A DNA stretch of 64,000 nt from Clostridia bacterium (GTDB taxonomy: Bacteria > Bacillota > Clostridia > Lachnospirales > Lachnospiraceae). Position numbers and translations under genes: made by a program. The notes below the pieces were generated by a model. That model ran no database searches and had not been told where the DNA came from. It saw only the letters and a list, made by a program, of their open reading frames with translations. The stretch is from the NCBI GenBank assembly GCA_029101305.1, contig JAQXQS010000090.1:29881-93880 (forward strand). Direction: 5' to 3'. Within the stretch, counting starts at the first letter, position 1; every line of letters begins with the position of its first letter. Below are positions 7,951 through 17,174 of this stretch, piece by piece.

Positions 7951-9459
7951 ATGATGAAAAGAGGAAGTATTACTGTTTTCCTGGCATTAACCCTTGGACT
8001 TATTTTATCCTTGCTGAGCTCAGGACTCGAGTCAGCGAGGATGGCTGCTGCCAGAACACAGATACTGAATGGGATGGATATTGGACTGTATTCTTTGTTT
8101 GGACAGTACAATAAGTCCTTTTTAAAGGACTATGATTTGTTCGCGGTTGATGGAGCCTGCGGGGGAAAGGAACTGGATCTGGCTTTTGTATATGATAATC
8201 TGGAATCTTATATGAAGCCTGTGCTGAAGCAAAATAGTCAGGACTTATCAGTAGAACAAGGCGGGATATCTGGTTATCTGCTAATGACAGATCTGGATGG
8301 CGAGGTTTTTTATCAACAGGCTGTTCAATATATGAAAGAAACTCTGGGGAGTCGTGGGGCAAAACTCCTGTTAAACAAGATCCGGAATATGCAGAAAAAG
8401 ACAATAGAAGCAGAGAAAAGAGGAAATGCGCTGGAAGATAAAGGAACTCTTGAAAATTATGAAAGTGAAATGGATTCTGCCAGTCAGAAAAGTCAGGCTT
8501 TATTGGAAGAAAAGAAAAAGCAGGAAGAACAGAATCGTCAAAATCAGAATGGTTTTACCGACGGGAAAATGCTTCCATCTGTGACGGAGGAAAAAAATCT
8601 TCCTGCAAAAGTGGATAATCCAATTCCGGCAATCAGAAAAATCAGATGGATGGGAATCCTGGACCTGGTACTTCCGGCTGGAAAAGACGTTTCGAATAAA
8701 AAGGTAAAGAAAAAGGAGCTGGTTTCCGGACGAAAGCTGGAAAGTGGACTTGCAATGGAAGATACAGTGAAAAAAGACGGGACATTAATTTCCCAGGTAT
8801 TGTATCAGCAATATCTGATGGAAAAACTGGGTAATTACATGGAACCTGGAAAGGGCGGCTTGCGTTATCAGATCGAATACATTATTGAAAAGAAAAACAG
8901 TGATGAAGCAAATCTGAAAGCAGTCGCAAAAAAACTTTTAATGGTAAGGGAAGGAATCAATGCCGCTTATCTGATGTCAGATTCACTTATGATGTCGCAG
9001 GTTCAGGCTCTGGCAGCTGCTATTGCAGCTGGATTCCTGATTCCACCGGCGACGGTTGTAATCGAAGGTGCATTGGTGTTGTGCTGGGCATTTGCAGAAA
9101 GCATTCTGGATGTGAGGGAATTGTTCGCAGGTGGTAAAGTGCCGGCCATTAAGAATGCGTCAAACTGGCAGTTATCCTTACAAGGAATGCCAGCATTGGT
9201 GGATAAGCTGGATACGGACAGACAGAGTGATACAAAGGGGCTGTCTTATGAAGATTATCTGCAGATTTTTTTGCTTACAACATCTAAGGAGCAGAAAATC
9301 GAGGGTGGTATGGATATGATCGAAAGCTCGTTCCGTGAGGTTGAACAGTGGGATGAATTTCGGCTGGATTGTTGTATTACGGCGTTGGAAGCTTCTGTGG
9401 ATGTAAAAGCAAATAAGCGTAAAGTTTTTACTGTAGCGAGAGAATATCATTATATTTAG
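7951..9459 (+). CDS. DUF5702-type exported pseudopilin-like protein
   Basis: A 502-residue protein, which I assign to the DUF5702 family from memory. It begins MMKRGSITVFLALTLG, a prepilin-like signal with Phe where Glu is usual at +5. A surface-exposed body follows with a charged coiled segment (about 145-200) and a second hydrophobic stretch near 350-380 (VQALAAAIAAGFLIPPATVV). Family members sit in clostridial Tad loci in the position of TadG/TadF-like minor components. Role in pilus priming or anchoring is inference. Start at the first of two ATGs after AAAGGAGAGG. Confidence 0.75.
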   Translation: MMKRGSITVFLALTLGLILSLLSSGLESARMAAARTQILNGMDIGLYSLFGQYNKSFLKDYDLFAVDGACGGKELDLAFVYDNLESYMKPVLKQNSQDLSVEQGGISGYLLMTDLDGEVFYQQAVQYMKETLGSRGAKLLLNKIRNMQKKTIEAEKRGNALEDKGTLENYESEMDSASQKSQALLEEKKKQEEQNRQNQNGFTDGKMLPSVTEEKNLPAKVDNPIPAIRKIRWMGILDLVLPAGKDVSNKKVKKKELVSGRKLESGLAMEDTVKKDGTLISQVLYQQYLMEKLGNYMEPGKGGLRYQIEYIIEKKNSDEANLKAVAKKLLMVREGINAAYLMSDSLMMSQVQALAAAIAAGFLIPPATVVIEGALVLCWAFAESILDVRELFAGGKVPAIKNASNWQLSLQGMPALVDKLDTDRQSDTKGLSYEDYLQIFLLTTSKEQKIEGGMDMIESSFREVEQWDEFRLDCCITALEASVDVKANKRKVFTVAREYHYI

Positions 9460-9675
9460 AAAAGGGACTGGCTTTGAGAAAAAGGTGCAGAAGGATGCTT
9501 TCCCGGAAAGGAGATGGGAGTACTGATCAAAATAGGAATGAGAAAAGATATACAAATTTTCAAAAAGAGCGAAACAAGAAGGAAGAGTTCTCTGGGAAAA
9601 TGGTCTGCCAGAACATCCCCGGGTTCTGGCGGAGTCCTTTTGGGGAAAGTGTCTTTGTGCACCTTTTGGAGAAAA

Positions 9676-10323
9676 ATGGAAAGTGTATTAAAAAAAGCAA
9701 GTCTTACAGTAGAAGCTGCTATTGTATTGCCTTTGTTTTTCTTTGCAATGGTTACAATGACCTCTTTTTTAGATGTTTACAGAATACAGACAGAACATTT
9801 GAGCAAGCTTTGCGAGAACGCAAAAACGGCTGGGATGTATGCTTATACAGCAGGAGAAAGTGATGTGGGAGATATTACACTTCCGGATATATATAAATAT
9901 AAACCGGTTAGTGGGATGATACCGCTTCCAGCAATCTGGATGTACAATACAGTGAAAGTACACGCCTGGACGGGGGAAGATCAGGGCGAGGGTGGCACTG
10001 AAAATAGTGACAGACATGAGAAAATGGTATATGTTACTGCTTCGGGCTCCGTATATCACAAAAAGCTGGACTGTAGTCATCTTAATCTGTCTGTTACCAA
10101 GGTATCAGGAGGCAGTATTTCGTCGATGCGGAATGAATATGGAGAGAAATACCATGCCTGCGAAAGCTGCAGCAGAGGGCAAAAACCAGGAAGCACGGTA
10201 TATATAACAGAATCCGGGAATCGGTACCATAACGATAAAAACTGTAGTGGATTAAAAAGAACTGTGAGAATGGTAAAAGAATCAGATGTTGGAAAATTGC
10301 ATGCATGTAAGCGATGTGGCTGA
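9676..10323 (+). CDS. TadE-like pseudopilin with two C-terminal Cys/His modules
   Basis: A 215-residue protein from the ATG at 9676, which follows TTGGAG. An open frame extends to 9514, but its extra 54 residues are basic and would bury the signal. KKASLTVEAAIVLP fits the TadE prepilin signal (cleavage after Ala, Glu +5). The C-terminal ~100 residues hold two copies of a module: VYVTASGSVYHKKLDC...HACESC and VYITESGNRYHNDKNC...HACKRC. The YH-x4-C and C-x2-C spacing suggests a metal site in each. Such modules are known to me at the ends of other clostridial exported proteins. The fusion to TadE is unusual. Confidence 0.75.
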   Translation: MESVLKKASLTVEAAIVLPLFFFAMVTMTSFLDVYRIQTEHLSKLCENAKTAGMYAYTAGESDVGDITLPDIYKYKPVSGMIPLPAIWMYNTVKVHAWTGEDQGEGGTENSDRHEKMVYVTASGSVYHKKLDCSHLNLSVTKVSGGSISSMRNEYGEKYHACESCSRGQKPGSTVYITESGNRYHNDKNCSGLKRTVRMVKESDVGKLHACKRCG

Positions 10324-10401
10324 TCAGATTAGCGAAAGAAGTTTGAATTTCGGAAATAAGTTTGAGGAAAGAAGATAGAAATAGAATGTGGGGGTGGAAA
10401 A

Positions 10402-10812
10402 ATGGAACAGGTGTGTATTCTTACATTTTTAGGTGTTAATAGCTGGAAAGATATACGGACAAGGGAAGTTTCACTTTTGACGGTAGGAATATTCGGAATA
10501 GTTGGATCAGTTCGGGCCTGTTTTCTTGGAACGATAGGTATAAACTGGCTGGCCGCTGCCGGGATAGGCGGCAGTGTGATCGTGTTGGGCATAGTGTCAA
10601 AAGGTGCAGTGGGAATTGGAGATGGTCTATTATTGCTCGCGCTTGGAACGGTTTTATCCTTTGGGGAACTTTTGACTACTTTTTTGTTGGGACTTTTATG
10701 CTGCAGCTTCTGGGGGATTATTTTACTGGTTTTACCCATGAATGGAAAAAAGAAGGAAATACCGCTTGTGCCGTTTTTGCTGCTTGGATACATAGGGGGA
10801 TTGATCTATTGA
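10402..10812 (+). CDS. Second A24 prepilin peptidase-like protein
   Basis: A 136-residue membrane protein. The two aspartates expected of A24 peptidases are seen in SWKDIRTREV (near residue 16) and GIGDGLLLLALG (near 74). It lacks the conserved Lys of GxGDxK (here GIGDG). It is short but has about four to five helices. A locus with two such peptidases may assign one to Flp and the other to minor pilins, or one may be accessory. It overlaps the next gene at TTGA. Confidence 0.75.
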   Translation: MEQVCILTFLGVNSWKDIRTREVSLLTVGIFGIVGSVRACFLGTIGINWLAAAGIGGSVIVLGIVSKGAVGIGDGLLLLALGTVLSFGELLTTFLLGLLCCSFWGIILLVLPMNGKKKEIPLVPFLLLGYIGGLIY

Positions 10813-11243
10813 AAAGAGACGTGAGACAGGGAAGTTTGACGATAGAAGCAGCACTTTTGATGCCTGTTATCTTATTGGTTTTGATGGTAACTTTATATTT
10901 GTTTTTTTACATGCATAACAAGGCCTGGCTTACGGCGGCTGCATATGAAGCCGTACTTGATGGCAGTATGGAAGCTGCAAGACCAGATGGAAAAATCGGG
11001 GATAAAGCATTAAAGAAAGGAAAAGAGCTTGGAAATACTGGCTTTTTCAGTAGTAAAAATCTGAAACTACAGGCTAGCGAAGGAAATAAGATTCAGGTGA
11101 TTTATAATTTAGATGTATTTTCAGTATTCGGAGGAATCAATAGTCATCTTCAGGTGCAGGGAAATGTAAAAGTAATAAAACCAGTATCGTGGATCAGGAA
11201 AGTTAAAGGCGCTACGGATGTTGTTAGAAAACTGAGGGAATAA
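10809..11243 (+). CDS. TadE-like minor pilin
   Basis: A 144-residue protein with a TTG start overlapping the stop of the peptidase gene, so probably translationally coupled. The N-terminus KRDVRQGSLTIEAALLMP is a prepilin signal (cleavage after Gly, Glu +5), followed by one helix and a ~110-residue exported domain. A longer frame from 10698 runs inside the previous gene and is not credible as the start. Confidence 0.78.
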   Translation: MKRDVRQGSLTIEAALLMPVILLVLMVTLYLFFYMHNKAWLTAAAYEAVLDGSMEAARPDGKIGDKALKKGKELGNTGFFSSKNLKLQASEGNKIQVIYNLDVFSVFGGINSHLQVQGNVKVIKPVSWIRKVKGATDVVRKLRE

Positions 11244-11245
11244 GG

Positions 11246-12751
11246 ATGAGAGCTGAGTATAAAAGAGATATAAACGGAAATTATCTGATGTTGTATGAAA
11301 AGGAAGAACCGGACACTTCTTCATACCAGATGCGGATGCTGGTAGGAAATACCATTCCGTCAATTCTTAAATGCAGAATGCAAGGGATTGATGGACAGTT
11401 TATGGTGTGCTTTGATATTACTTCCAAGCAGTCGGTTTTGTCTCTGTATGAAGAAAAAAAGATGGGATATGAAGACTTGCAGATGATTCTGGGGGGCTTT
11501 GTACAGGTGATGGAAGAAATGGCAGAATATCTGCTGAATCCATGCAGACTAATCATAAAACCTGAATATATGTATGTGGATGTAGAAAGAAGACAAAACT
11601 AAATCTGCTATCTTCCAGTGTATGATCAGGACATTCGTGAGAAATTCCAGGAGTTAACCGAATATATTCTTCCCATATTGGATCATGAGGATTCAAGGGC
11701 AGTAATGCTTGGATATGGAATATATCGTAGAGCCTTGGAAGACAGCTTTCATCTGGAATATATAAAAAAAGAATTGTACCAGGAACGGGAAGAAACAGGG
11801 AAAACGGGTAGTATGTTAAATACGCAGAAAGCAGATCTGTTTTTGGAACCCCATAAGTGCGTAAATATAGGGGAGATAAACGAAAATATAGAAAAAGAAT
11901 TAACTGAAGGTAAGACCGAAATAGAAGAACAAGCCTTAGAAAAAGGTGTAGAAAGTCTTATGTGGCAGGATGAGGAACCGACACAAAAAGGCAGTCGGCG
12001 TTTGGGAAATACGAAAGGAATCCTGTTATGGTGTGTGGGAGCTGCTGTAGTAGCGTTGCTGGTAGTAACAGCAGAAACTTTAGGTTATCTTCCACAAATT
12101 TCTGTGGCAGTAATCCTGGGAGTGATCATAGCTGGTATGGGAATTGGAATGCTGAGTTGTTGGCTTGTCTCTATGAGGAAGAGAAAAAGAGAAAAAAACA
12201 GTGAAGTGGAAAATGAAGTAAAAGAAAATATAGGCAAATCATATGCATTTGATAAAGAAATAAGTGAGCTGGAAAAAAATATCCAGGAAAGGGATGTCCA
12301 GGAAAAAAATATCCAAAGGTATGGAAAAAGAGAGACTGCTCCAGAAGAAAAAAGTATAGCAGGAGAAAAAAGAAAGATAACAGAAGAAACAAAAATGTCA
12401 ATATCACAGAAAAATTGTGGCGAAACAGTAGTACTATCTGCAAATATTGTTAGCGGACCGGCAACCCTTGTAAGTCGGGAACCAGGAGAACTTGCCACGA
12501 TTTATCTACAGGATGATCTGACTGTGATTGGAAAAATGGAAACAGCAGCAGATGCTGTGGTGAATCTGCCCACTGTGAGCAGAATTCATGCAAAAATACG
12601 CAGAAGAGATGGAGAGTATTATCTGACGGATTTAAATTCCCGCAATGGGACATCTGTAAATGGAAAAATGCTAAAAGGCGATGAGGACTATTGCCTTCAG
12701 GATCAGGATGAAGTGGACTTTGCGCAGGCCAGATATGTGTTTTTGAAATAA
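11246..12751 (+). pseudogene. DUF6382-FHA protein gene interrupted by an in-frame TAA
   Basis: Two open segments, 11246-11602 (118 aa) and 11618-12751 (377 aa), lie in the same frame and are separated only by TAA at 11600-11602. Read through, the protein would be about 500 residues: a DUF6382 domain spanning the stop (VDVERRQN-stop-ICYLPVYDQDIREKF), two hydrophobic helices near residues 260-310, a charged linker, and a C-terminal FHA phosphopeptide domain (TVSRIHAKI, DLNSRNGTSVNG). One base change (such as AAA to TAA) explains it. The GTG at 11618 has no ribosome binding site. A recent pseudogene, read-through, or sequencing error are all possible. Confidence 0.75.
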
Positions 12752-12753
12752 TG

Positions 12754-12782
12754 TTGAGGTATCAGAGAAATTGTGCTATACT
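12754..12782 (+). promoter_or_regulatory. Promoter of the rhomboid gene
   Basis: TTGAGG (12754-12759) and TATACT (12777-12782) with a 17-nt spacer, directly after the FHA stop codon. It separates the rhomboid from the Tad operon. Confidence 0.65.
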
Positions 12783-12847
12783 TTCCTTATTATCAGAAAG
12801 TAATAAGGCTAATCCTTATAGTAAGCTGAAAATATCGAGGTGGTTAA

Positions 12848-13450
12848 GTGGAAGAAATAAAAAAAGAACCAGTTACGGTTCTTTTTATACTTCTGAATGT
12901 GCTGATATTTCTTGTTGTAGATTTTACCGGCGGATCTGAAAATACGGTCCATATGATTGAATGTGGGGCAGCTTATCCGCCGCTGATCCTTGAAAATGGT
13001 GAAATCTACCGGTTGTTTACATGTATGTTCCTGCATTTTGGAATATATCATATTGCTAATAATATGCTGGTTCTTTTTGTTCTGGGACAACGTCTGGAAC
13101 CGGTAGTTGGAAAAGTTAAATTTATAGTTATCTATCTCCTTGGAGGATTGGGAGGAAATATTTTTTCTCTTGCAATGGAGATGAAAAAAACAGAATACGC
13201 AGTATCTGCCGGTGCATCTGGCGCTATATTTGCTGTGATGGGAGCTATGGTTTATGTAGTGCTTCGCCATCGTGGAAGAATTCGGGATATTTCTGGACGC
13301 CAGATGCTGATCCTGGCAGGTTTTTCCTTATATTTTGGATTTACAAGTACTGGTGTTGATAATGCTGCACATGTTGGTGGAATGGTCTGTGGCTTTATTT
13401 TAGCCGCTATTCTGTATCATCCGCGGAAGTTTTCAGGAAGAAGTATATGA
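12848..13450 (+). CDS. Rhomboid-family intramembrane serine protease
   Basis: A 200-residue protein with six predicted helices. The catalytic Ser lies in SAGASGAIFAVMGA (about residue 122) and the His in NAAHVGGMVCG (about 178). The conserved HFGIYHIANNML segment is in helix 2. It cleaves transmembrane substrates within the bilayer. Start is GTG after GAGGTGG. Its last 34 nt overlap the 3' end of the opposing kinase gene. A link to Tad substrates is possible but unproven. Confidence 0.9.
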   Translation: MEEIKKEPVTVLFILLNVLIFLVVDFTGGSENTVHMIECGAAYPPLILENGEIYRLFTCMFLHFGIYHIANNMLVLFVLGQRLEPVVGKVKFIVIYLLGGLGGNIFSLAMEMKKTEYAVSAGASGAIFAVMGAMVYVVLRHRGRIRDISGRQMLILAGFSLYFGFTSTGVDNAAHVGGMVCGFILAAILYHPRKFSGRSI

Positions 13451-14106
13451 AATACAGCTCCCTGGTCTTCGGCATTTTCAGCATAGATTTCACCATTGTG
13501 TGAGAGGATGATCTGTCTGGTGATCGCCAGACCAAGACCAGTTCCATTTTTCTTAGAGGTGGCGAACGGTGTGAAAATCTGTCCAAACTGATTTGCTGGT
13601 ATGCCACATCCGTTATCAGTGATGGAAATATGTATGCCATTGTCTGAAGAGACTGCACGGAAGGTCACATTTCCGTTGGACTCGGTGATGGCTTCAGCAG
13701 CATTGCGAAAAAGGTTTAGTAATGCCTGTTTTAGTTTGACACGGTCAATAAAAAGGGATGGCAGTGTCGGAGCAATCTGTACAGTCAACTTGATTCCCAG
13801 ATAGTCATAGGTTGGTCGGATACTGGAAAGAACTGCTCTCAGATAGGGAGGCAATTCTGTCTTCTGTGGCATGAGTTTATAAGCGTTGTTATAGTCTGAA
13901 AGATTGTTCAGAAGTTCTTTTGTGTATTCCAGATTTGCAGCAATGTCATTCCAGTAATCAAAGTCAGTTACTTCTGGATGGGTATCCTCGATCATCTGAA
14001 GCTCACTTCCGATAAGTGCTATGGGATTGCGGATTTCGTGGGAAAAACGGGAGAGTATCAGATGAAATTCATCTGGATTAATATTTGATAAATTGTTATT
14101 TTGCAT
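13417..14106 (-). CDS. Orphan soluble sensor histidine kinase
   Basis: A 229-residue kinase core without membrane helices or a sensory domain. H-box FSHEIRNPIALIGSE (His near residue 23), N-box LLNLFRNAAEAI, G1 DNGCGIP, F FTPFATSKKNGTG, and G2 GLGLAITRQ are intact. It could autophosphorylate and pass phosphate to a response regulator, but none is adjacent. Small sensorless kinases of this type are found among sporulation kinases; that role is only a suggestion. Convergent overlap with the rhomboid gene. Confidence 0.85.
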   Translation of the reverse strand: MQNNNLSNINPDEFHLILSRFSHEIRNPIALIGSELQMIEDTHPEVTDFDYWNDIAANLEYTKELLNNLSDYNNAYKLMPQKTELPPYLRAVLSSIRPTYDYLGIKLTVQIAPTLPSLFIDRVKLKQALLNLFRNAAEAITESNGNVTFRAVSSDNGIHISITDNGCGIPANQFGQIFTPFATSKKNGTGLGLAITRQIILSHNGEIYAENAEDQGAVFHILLPENFRG

Positions 14107-14282
14107 AAGCTCACCTCATGTGAAGTGTAACATCAGGTTCATAAAATGACAAATGAAATCGTAGTAAAGAAATCGAGATTATTCGACAGAAAATAAAAAA
14201 ATAAAATTTTTTTTTAGAAAAAATGTGATTTTCAACGTTTACAAACGTATTATTTATATATTCTTTTGGGAGGAATAAGACT

Positions 14283-14687
14283 ATGGATAATTGTATTTTT
14301 TGTAAAATCGCCAATGGCGAAATTCCAGCAGCAACATTATATGAGGACGAGGATTTCAGGGTAATTCTGGATCTGGGACCGGCAAGTAAAGGACATGCGC
14401 TGATCTTGCCTAAGACACATGCTGCAAATATTTATGAAATCTCTGACGAGATGGCTGCAAAAGCGATGATTCTGGCTAAGAAAATGGCAACCAAGATGAC
14501 AGATGCACTTAACTGCGATGGATTTAATATTGTCCAGAACAATGGAGAGCAGGCAGGTCAGACTGTATTTCATTTTCATATGCATCTGATTCCAAGATAT
14601 GAAGGGGATAAGGTAGGAATTACCTGGGAACCTGGAACTTTGACAGATGAAGTGAAAAATGAAATCCTGGAGAAAATGAAAAACTGA
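14283..14687 (+). CDS. HIT-family nucleotide hydrolase (Hint-like)
   Basis: A 134-residue protein with the histidine triad HFHMHLIPR near residues 97-105 and an N-terminal CIFCKIANGEIPA segment with two of the usual cysteines. It hydrolyses nucleoside phosphoramidates or related AMP conjugates in the cytoplasm. Start after GGGAGG. The sigma factor gene follows after 20 nt, so the two may be cotranscribed. Confidence 0.92.
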   Translation: MDNCIFCKIANGEIPAATLYEDEDFRVILDLGPASKGHALILPKTHAANIYEISDEMAAKAMILAKKMATKMTDALNCDGFNIVQNNGEQAGQTVFHFHMHLIPRYEGDKVGITWEPGTLTDEVKNEILEKMKN

Positions 14688-14707
14688 AAAGAAACGGGGT
14701 ACAAGAG

Positions 14708-15235
14708 ATGAATAGTGAAGAATTCAGGGCATTTTATGATCGCTACTATGATGTCTCAGTGAAAGTTGCCAATGCAATTGTACAAAGCCGTTTTACCGCA
14801 GAAGATGTAACCCAGGAAGTATTCATGTATTTTTATGGAATTAAGGAAAGACTGGATGTCTCTTGTGAAGCGAGACTACATGCGCTGGTAGTGTGGAAAA
14901 CAACAAACAAAGGCAGAGATTACCTGAGAAAATCATATGTGAAGCGGGAAGTAATGTATGATAATGATATAGCAGAAATGCAATATCGGACGACAGAAAG
15001 CGCAGAGGCTGCGTTACTGGGAATGGAAAAAAGACAGTATTTGTCAATGGCATTCGAAAACCTTCACCGTAAAAACCCGGTAAACTATATGATTTTTATG
15101 AGAGTGGTAATGGAAGGCATTCCGACAGAAGAAGTAGCGCGGGAATTTGGGTATACAAGAAATAATGTAAACAACAGAGTGCTTAGAGCGAGAAACTGGC
15201 TTTTAGAAGAACTTGAGAGATTGGAAAAAGAGTAA
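14708..15235 (+). CDS. Sigma-70 family RNA polymerase sigma factor (ECF-like)
   Basis: A 175-residue protein. Region 2 appears as AEDVTQEVFMYFYG (about residues 32-45), and a region 4 helix-turn-helix as EEVAREFGYTRNNVNNRVLRARNWL (about 141-165). No region 1 or 3, so group 4 type. No anti-sigma gene is adjacent in the same orientation; the membrane protein gene at 16551 beyond murG is a possible but unproven partner. Confidence 0.8.
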   Translation: MNSEEFRAFYDRYYDVSVKVANAIVQSRFTAEDVTQEVFMYFYGIKERLDVSCEARLHALVVWKTTNKGRDYLRKSYVKREVMYDNDIAEMQYRTTESAEAALLGMEKRQYLSMAFENLHRKNPVNYMIFMRVVMEGIPTEEVAREFGYTRNNVNNRVLRARNWLLEELERLEKE

Positions 15236-15248
15236 CTTTAATAAAAAA

Positions 15249-15279
15249 AGCATACCCCTGTATGCAACAGGGGTATGCT
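15249..15279. terminator. Bidirectional terminator between the sigma factor and murG
   Basis: AGCATACCCCTG pairs with CAGGGGTATGCT around an 7-nt loop. An A-run on the left gives the T-run for leftward murG transcription. Confidence 0.8.
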
Positions 15280-15284
15280 GGATA

Positions 15285-16346
15285 TTAATGGGCACATTCA
15301 TCAATCAGATCGACGATATGCTGAATGGAATTTAAGTTTTTGCCTGCAGACATAGCCGCAATATATTTATCACGATCCAGATAGAGCTTGCGGATGGCAC
15401 TCATAAGAGTGGATTCTGTGATTTCCTCCTCTTCCAGTACCATGCTGTATCCCTGGCGTTCAAATGAACGTGCATTCAGGATCTGGTCGCCGCGGCTTGC
15501 CTTTGCGGATAAAGGAATCAGGAGATTTGGCTTGGAAAGTGCGGCAAGTTCGCAGATCGCATTAGCTCCTGCACGGGAGATTACCACATCTGCAAGTGCA
15601 AACATGTCAGGAAGCTGTTCCTGGACATATTCGTATTGAACATAACCTGTCAACTGGATACTTTCATCCATTTTTCCTTTACCACAGATATGAATTACCT
15701 GGAACTCTTTTAACAGTTCCGGGAGAATTTTTCTTACATTTTCGTTTACAGAAGCAGCACCAAGGCTTCCTCCGATCACAAGCAGAACTGGTTTCTCTGA
15801 GTTGAAACCACAATATGCGCGTGCGCGTTCTTTATCTCCATGAAGAAGCTCCTGCCGGATCGGTGTACCTGTGAGAACTGCTTTATCTTTTGGAAGATTG
15901 TTGACTGTCTCAGGAAAATTACAGCATATTTTAACTGCTGAAGAGAGACATAATTTATTGGCAAGACCAGGAGTCATGTCAGACTCATGGATAATTGCTG
16001 GAATATGACGTTTTCCCGCTGCAATTACAACGGGTACAGTTACAAAACCACCTTTGGAAAAAACAACATCAGGTTTAAGCTTTTTCATTAATTTTTTTGC
16101 CTGAAAGAAACCTTTTACAACACGGAATGGATCCGAGAAGTTTTTTAAATCAAAATATCTTCTTAATTTACCGGATGCAATTCCATAATAAGGAATACCA
16201 AGTTCTTCAATCAATTTTTTTTCGATTCCATTGTAGGAGCCGATATAAGAAATTTCATAACCTTTTTCCTTTAATGCAGGAATCAGGGCAATATTCGGGG
16301 TAACATGTCCGGCAGTACCACCGCCGGTAAGGATAATATGTTTCAT
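15285..16346 (-). CDS. murG: MurG, lipid II synthase (UDP-GlcNAc transferase)
   Basis: A 353-residue GT28 enzyme that adds GlcNAc to lipid I to make lipid II on the inner face of the membrane. Seen: N-terminal [14 protein letters not shown], the [14 protein letters not shown] region, the nucleotide-binding [10 protein letters not shown], and the C-terminal [16 protein letters not shown]. Length is typical. Start follows CAGGAGGATC. It stands alone rather than in a dcw cluster. Confidence 0.96.
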   Translation of the reverse strand: MKHIILTGGGTAGHVTPNIALIPALKEKGYEISYIGSYNGIEKKLIEELGIPYYGIASGKLRRYFDLKNFSDPFRVVKGFFQAKKLMKKLKPDVVFSKGGFVTVPVVIAAGKRHIPAIIHESDMTPGLANKLCLSSAVKICCNFPETVNNLPKDKAVLTGTPIRQELLHGDKERARAYCGFNSEKPVLLVIGGSLGAASVNENVRKILPELLKEFQVIHICGKGKMDESIQLTGYVQYEYVQEQLPDMFALADVVISRAGANAICELAALSKPNLLIPLSAKASRGDQILNARSFERQGYSMVLEEEEITESTLMSAIRKLYLDRDKYIAAMSAGKNLNSIQHIVDLIDECAH

Positions 16347-16453
16347 AGGATCCTCCTGAATAATTGTTTTTGTTAATGTATTTGTTTAGGAAAATTACAC
16401 CTATTGTATAAATATGAACCCATGAAGGGAAATTGTCAAGAAAAGAAAATATG

Positions 16454-16533
16454 GTAACTGTTAAAATCCATTTGGCAGATACGCCGCACCGACGAAATGC
16501 AGAGCATTTTGGAAGTTGGCTCTGAACAGTTGC
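16454..16533. repeat. MITE-like inverted-repeat element, copy 1
   Basis: Ends are GTAACTGTT (16454-16462) and AACAGTTGC (16525-16533). The right end TGGCTCTGAACAGTTGC and the internal AAAATCCATTT are shared with the element at 20488-20552. It lies between murG and the next gene, ending 17 nt before that gene's start. Confidence 0.6.
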
Positions 16534-16550
16534 AAAATCTGGGAGAAAAT

Positions 16551-17096
16551 ATGAACAAAGAAATAAAAGACGAGAAGGCAGATAAGCTGCTGGAAGCAGA
16601 AATGATCAGAGAAGCAAAAATGATAGAGGAGAGCCTTCTTGGAGACAGGAAGGACGATACGCCAATTTCTTCGGAGGAGATAGATAAATCTTACCAGCGT
16701 TTTTTGAAAAGGCTAAAAGCTGAGGGAATGCTGGACGAGGAAAAAGAGAACAGTGATGCAGAAATAAGATCCGCTGAAATCGTAAGATTTCCGGGCGCAT
16801 GGGAGGAAACAGAAAAGTTTCAGAGAGAGACACTGGAAGCGGATCAGGATACATTGCCAGAAATGGAAGAGAGAAAAGAAGTATCTATTCTCGAAAAAGA
16901 TAGTGATATTATAGCGGAGTTCTGTGACAAATTGCTTTCAATTGAAAGCGAAGAGAGAAAGCCCTGGTATAAATGGGGAATGACGGCAGGAATTGCTTTA
17001 TTGGCTGCAATAGGAATTCTGGCTGGAAGCATGGCAAGTCAGGCAGACTCTACCAGGTTTGTGAGCACTGTTCAGCATATTATAGATAATAAATAA
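16551..17096 (+). CDS. Hypothetical single-pass membrane protein
   Basis: A 181-residue protein that I do not recognise. The first ~135 residues are highly charged and probably helical (KADKLLEAEMIREAKMIEES, DKSYQRFLKRLKAEG). One membrane helix follows near 143-162 (GMTAGIALLAAIGILAG), then a short tail. A long cytoplasmic N-terminus with one C-terminal helix resembles anti-sigma architecture, but no zinc motif or known domain is visible. Start at 16551 follows GGGAG; an upstream ATG at 16497 lies in the repeat. Confidence 0.6.
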   Translation: MNKEIKDEKADKLLEAEMIREAKMIEESLLGDRKDDTPISSEEIDKSYQRFLKRLKAEGMLDEEKENSDAEIRSAEIVRFPGAWEETEKFQRETLEADQDTLPEMEERKEVSILEKDSDIIAEFCDKLLSIESEERKPWYKWGMTAGIALLAAIGILAGSMASQADSTRFVSTVQHIIDNK

Positions 17097-17174
17097 TAGT
17101 TCAGAGCAAAGCCTTTAGAAGATAGGTACTAAACATCTATAAAAATATAGTTCTGGGTAAAAGGGGGAATCTGT

